Assembly: GCF_000702165.1 (NCBI RefSeq)
Contig: NZ_JNKU01000003.1
Location: 1 to 64,000, forward strand
Direction: 5' to 3'
Length of the DNA stretch: 64,000 nucleotides
From: Sharpea azabuensis DSM 18934
Lineage (GTDB): Bacteria > Bacillota_I > Bacilli_A > Erysipelotrichales > Coprobacillaceae
The notes under the pieces are model-generated. The model saw only the letters and a program-made list of their open reading frames with translations, had not been told where the DNA came from and ran no database searches. The position numbers and the translations under genes were made by a program. Positions 61,161 through 64,000 of this stretch are shown here, piece after piece; within the stretch, counting starts at the first letter, position 1, and each line of letters starts with the position of its first letter.

Positions 61161-62962
61161 ACTGAAAGGATGGCCATAAAGGCTTCCTGTGGGATTTCAA
61201 CAGAGCCAACTGCTTTCATGCGTTTCTTACCTTCTTTTTGCTTTTCAAGCAGCTTTTTCTTACGTGATATATCGCCACCATAACATTTAGCGAGGACATT
61301 CTTACGAACTGCTTTAATATTCGTACGGGCAATGATTTTACCCTGAAGAGCCGCTTGAACAGGAATTTCAAACTGCTGTTTTGGAATAAGCTCTTTAAGC
61401 TTTACGCAAATCGCATTGCCTCTTGTTCTCGCAAACTGACGATAAACAATAGTCGACAAGGCATCTACAACCTCACCATTTAAAAGAATATCCATCTTTG
61501 TTAAATCGCTTTCACGATAGCCAATAAGTTCATAGTCATAAGAAGCATAGCCCTTGGTACTTGATTTCAATTTGTCAAAGAAATCAAAAATAATTTCTGA
61601 TAAAGGCATATTATAGATAACCTCACGTCTTGAATCATCCAAATATTCAATATCAACATATTCCCCACGCTTATTCTGACATAAGTCCATGATTGCTCCA
61701 ATATAGTCATCAGGCGTCATGATGGATACTTTGACATATGGTTCTTCAATATGGTCAAATGTTCCTGGATCAGGCATGCTTGCTGGGTTATCAATGGATG
61801 TATATGATCCATCACGCTTTACAATACGATAGATTACTGATGGTGCTGTCGCAATCAAATCAAGATCGAATTCACGTTCTAGTCTTTCCTGAATAACATC
61901 CATATGTAATAAGCCTAAGAAGCCACATCTAAAACCAAAGCCTAAAGCCTGAGATGTTTCTGGTTCATAGGTAAGTGCTGAATCAGAAAGTGAAATCTTC
62001 TCCAGGGCATCTCGCAAATCCTTATAGCGCGCATTATCAACAGGATAGAGACCGCAATAGACCATTGGATTCATACGACGATATCCTGGCAAAGCTGTCT
62101 TCGATTGATTTTCTAATGTTGTGATCGTATCACCGACATGCACATCCTTGATATCCTTGACACTTGCCGCAATCCAGCCAACCTCACCTGTAACAAGCTC
62201 ATCTTTCGTTATTTCACGAGGTGTACGCACTCCTACCTCAGTTACTTCATATGTGGCATCTGTCGCTATAAAGTGAATATGATCGCCAACCTTAATTGAA
62301 CCATCTTTAACAGCTACAATGACAATAACACCACGATAACTATCATAGTAACTATCAAAAATTAAAGCTTGCGTAGGGTTATTGATTGATCCAGTTGGTG
62401 CTGGTATATTCTTCACAATATCTTCAAGCACTTCATCGACATTTAATCCCGTCTTTGCAGATATGCATGGGGCATTTTGAGCATCCAAGCCAATGACATC
62501 TTCAATTTCTTCTTTAACGCGTTCCACATCCGCACTAGGCAAGTCCACCTTGTTGATAACAGGAAGGATTTCCAGATTATTATCAAGTGCAAGATAAACA
62601 TTAGCCAATGTTTGCGCTTCGACACCCTGTGTTGCATCAACGACAAGTACTGCTCCATCGCAAGCGGCAAGCGAACGCGAAACTTCATAGGAAAAATCGA
62701 CATGGCCAGGCGTATCAATCAAATGTAAAAGATATGTTTTACCATCCTTCGCTTTATAAGTAAGCTGAACAGCATTCAGCTTAATTGTAATTCCTCTTTC
62801 TCTCTCAAGATCCATATCGTCTAAAATCTGGTTTTTCATATCACGATCAGCGACCGTACCTGTTAACTGCAAGATACGATCGGCAAGCGTAGATTTACCA
62901 TGGTCAATATGGGCAATGATCGAGAAATTTCTTATGAGTGACTGATCAATCAAATAACTCAC
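61151..62962 (-). CDS. lepA: Elongation factor 4 (LepA GTPase)
   Basis: 603 residues. G1 [15 protein letters not shown] near 17-31, G2 ERGITIK near 54, G3 DTPGHVDF near 83 and G4 NKVD near 137. The LepA-specific C-terminal domain has [24 protein letters not shown] near 560-583, a mRNA/tRNA-contacting segment absent from EF-G. It acts on ribosomes during initiation and back-translocation. It is followed upstream on the minus strand by the SSB-like gene 10 bp away. Confidence 0.96.
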   Translation of the reverse strand: MSYLIDQSLIRNFSIIAHIDHGKSTLADRILQLTGTVADRDMKNQILDDMDLERERGITIKLNAVQLTYKAKDGKTYLLHLIDTPGHVDFSYEVSRSLAACDGAVLVVDATQGVEAQTLANVYLALDNNLEILPVINKVDLPSADVERVKEEIEDVIGLDAQNAPCISAKTGLNVDEVLEDIVKNIPAPTGSINNPTQALIFDSYYDSYRGVIVIVAVKDGSIKVGDHIHFIATDATYEVTEVGVRTPREITKDELVTGEVGWIAASVKDIKDVHVGDTITTLENQSKTALPGYRRMNPMVYCGLYPVDNARYKDLRDALEKISLSDSALTYEPETSQALGFGFRCGFLGLLHMDVIQERLEREFDLDLIATAPSVIYRIVKRDGSYTSIDNPASMPDPGTFDHIEEPYVKVSIMTPDDYIGAIMDLCQNKRGEYVDIEYLDDSRREVIYNMPLSEIIFDFFDKLKSSTKGYASYDYELIGYRESDLTKMDILLNGEVVDALSTIVYRQFARTRGNAICVKLKELIPKQQFEIPVQAALQGKIIARTNIKAVRKNVLAKCYGGDISRKKKLLEKQKEGKKRMKAVGSVEIPQEAFMAILSVDE

Positions 62963-62972
62963 ACCTTTCTCT

Positions 62973-63284
62973 TTATTCTAATTTTTCATATTCATGTGCA
63001 CGTACAATCATGACATGATAATGTTCATAGAGTGGCTGTTTCTCAACATTCAGTAAACGTCCAGTAATCTTAATACGATCACCTATCTCAAAACGATCAC
63101 GAATTTCACAGCCAATACCATTCCACATCGTTACCGGAATTAAATCATATTCTCTTCTTCCTGGGACATCGTCAAATGGACGTCTTACTCTAATATGCAT
63201 AAGTGCATCATCATGAATAGAATGAAGCACTTCAAAATCTGGCATTGTTGCCACTTCTCCTTCAATAAATACAAATGATGACAT
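62973..63284 (-). CDS. Single-stranded DNA-binding (OB-fold) protein, small SSB-like
   Basis: 103 residues from the ATG at 63284 (AGGAGG 8 bp upstream). OB-fold elements: [10 protein letters not shown], then [24 protein letters not shown] and the SSB-like [13 protein letters not shown]. It lacks the long glycine-rich linker and acidic C-terminal tip of replicative SSB, so it is probably an accessory ssDNA-binding protein. It is coupled in order with lepA. Confidence 0.75.
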   Translation of the reverse strand: MSSFVFIEGEVATMPDFEVLHSIHDDALMHIRVRRPFDDVPGRREYDLIPVTMWNGIGCEIRDRFEIGDRIKITGRLLNVEKQPLYEHYHVMIVRAHEYEKLE

Positions 63285-63390
63285 CGTTATTTCCTCCTTA
63301 AAAAACACAGGACAACTTTATCATAACAATCTCTCTTCATTTCATATTTTCTTGAAGGAAGGCAAAAACATCCTATTTTTTTATTAAATA

Positions 63391-63714
63391 CTATTCTATC
63401 ACGACAAAAGCAATGACATAGTCTTTCTCATGAGAAATAGAAATCTTGGCCTTGGGATCATTGAGGTAAGGCGCCCCGCTCTCACTATTGAGCACCTCTA
63501 TTTCATTAAAACGCATGCCGCCAAGTCCTAAGCCATTAGCTTTAAGATATGCTTCTTTTGCTGCAAAGCGTCCACCAAGATATTCTCTTTTTCTTAAATC
63601 ATTCATTTTGGAAAAACAAGCATATTCTTTCTCTGAAAGAACATGCTTAATAAATGTCTCATTTTCAAGATCTAGTCGATTTAAATCAACTAAATCCACA
63701 CCTATCCCCTTCAT
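63391..63714 (-). CDS. acpS: Holo-[acyl-carrier-protein] synthase
   Basis: 107 residues. It transfers 4'-phosphopantetheine from CoA to ACP. MKGIGVDLVDLNRL at the start carries the Mg ligand Asp7; GGRFAAKEAYLKA near 47-59 holds the second acid; ISISHEKDYVIAFV is the C-terminal block. The ATG overlaps the stop of the upstream gene (TAATG), so the two are coupled. Confidence 0.96.
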   Translation of the reverse strand: MKGIGVDLVDLNRLDLENETFIKHVLSEKEYACFSKMNDLRKREYLGGRFAAKEAYLKANGLGLGGMRFNEIEVLNSESGAPYLNDPKAKISISHEKDYVIAFVVIE

Positions 63715-64000
63715 TAGTCCTTAAACTTCTTTTCGTAAAGATTCATAAGTTCATCAAGAGACATATTATCATCGATTTCATCAATAAGTGAATCATCTTT
63801 CTTTTTGAAATCAAGCTTGAACTTACCTGTTCTCTCTTCAACAATCTTCAAATCATCATCACTTTGCTCTGTTAAGCTTGCAATATTACGCAATCTATTT
63901 TCCACAGAATCAATGACCTGAGCACTGTCAATCTCTCTTGCTGCCTTTTTTTCAGGTGCTTTTTCTTTTTTTATTTCTTCTTGCTTGACTTCTTCTTGCT
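63714..64000 (-). CDS. Charged coiled-coil-like protein, partial (5' end outside window)
   Basis: The open frame continues past the window edge, so this is the C-terminal ~94 residues only. A K/E/Q-rich low-complexity stretch (KQEEIKKEKAPEKKAARE) leads to IDSAQVIDSVENRLRNI. It ends with a charged segment IDEIDDNMSLDELMNLYEKKF. No family recognised. It is coupled to acpS. A GTG at 63903-63905 is an internal codon, not a likely start. Confidence 0.6.
   Translation of the reverse strand, partial: QEEVKQEEIKKEKAPEKKAAREIDSAQVIDSVENRLRNIASLTEQSDDDLKIVEERTGKFKLDFKKKDDSLIDEIDDNMSLDELMNLYEKKFKD

Noticed and set aside
63488-63724. 78-aa plus-strand frame over acpS
   Set aside because: Antisense shadow of acpS.

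Overview
The window is a low-GC Firmicutes chromosome segment. Gene order repeatedly matches Bacillus: ynzC-tkt-yneF, plsY/parE-parC, the yqeH-yqeI-nadD-yqeK-rsfS-yqeM cluster, nusB-xseA-xseB-ispA-dxs-tlyA-recN and xerD-deoB. The NadD-YqeK fusion, the EF-P loop with Arg32 and the mixture of YqeH and comG clusters suggest an Erysipelotrichia-type gut bacterium (Coprobacillaceae or Erysipelotrichaceae). That taxonomic placement is inference.

Layout. 1-216 is the tail of a DDE transposase. 435-4031 holds a nucleoside-type ABC importer (one ATPase, two permeases) without its lipoprotein. 4110-6657 is the YmfF/YmfH M16 peptidase pair. 6662-6848 is a promoter plus a structured RNA closed by a perfect 10-bp stem (6S RNA candidate), followed by DUF896, transketolase, YneF and a histidine phosphatase. 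plsY diverges from parE-parC, which run into one long co-directional series: yqeH, yqeI, nadD-yqeK fusion, rsfS, yqeM, mtnN and a U32 protein (10889-22048). Next come a small XRE regulator, a YfcE-like phosphoesterase, an orphan PTS EIIB behind a cre-like promoter, the ACT/UPF0210 pair, a DUF2156-GNAT protein and purF.

28.6-38.5 kb is an accessory island built of nested debris: an IS256-type transposase remnant; a four-gene Tn554/RIT-type transposon (three tyrosine recombinases plus a coiled-coil TnpC-like protein) sitting in the 5' end of an IS21 istA; broken istA and istB; two clusters of IS21-like end repeats; one intact unknown gene; a double ribbon-helix-helix protein; and a frameshifted GmrSD (DUF262/DUF1524) fragment.

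From 38.6 kb to the end nearly everything is on the minus strand: a small membrane protein, deoB, xerD, dinB, recN-tlyA-dxs-ispA-xseB-xseA-nusB (DNA repair and isoprenoid synthesis), an Asp23-family protein, efp, the comG competence pseudopilus operon, a dicarboxylate/amino-acid symporter, an RmlD-like reductase, an MBL hydrolase, rpmG, a class B PBP, lepA, an SSB-like OB protein, acpS and a partial charged protein.

The most interesting region is the comG operon (50742-55733). It has a promoter-proximal box resembling the SigX/ComX CIN-box. Three extra ~150-aa genes of unknown function flank comGA and comGB and look like members of one family. Its comGF has no standard start codon ahead of its prepilin leader: the only candidate is AUA behind a perfect Shine-Dalgarno that is itself half of a small hairpin. 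A second point of interest is EF-P with Arg at position 32 in a genome that carries the YmfF/YmfH pair usually linked to lysine-32 aminopentanol modification.
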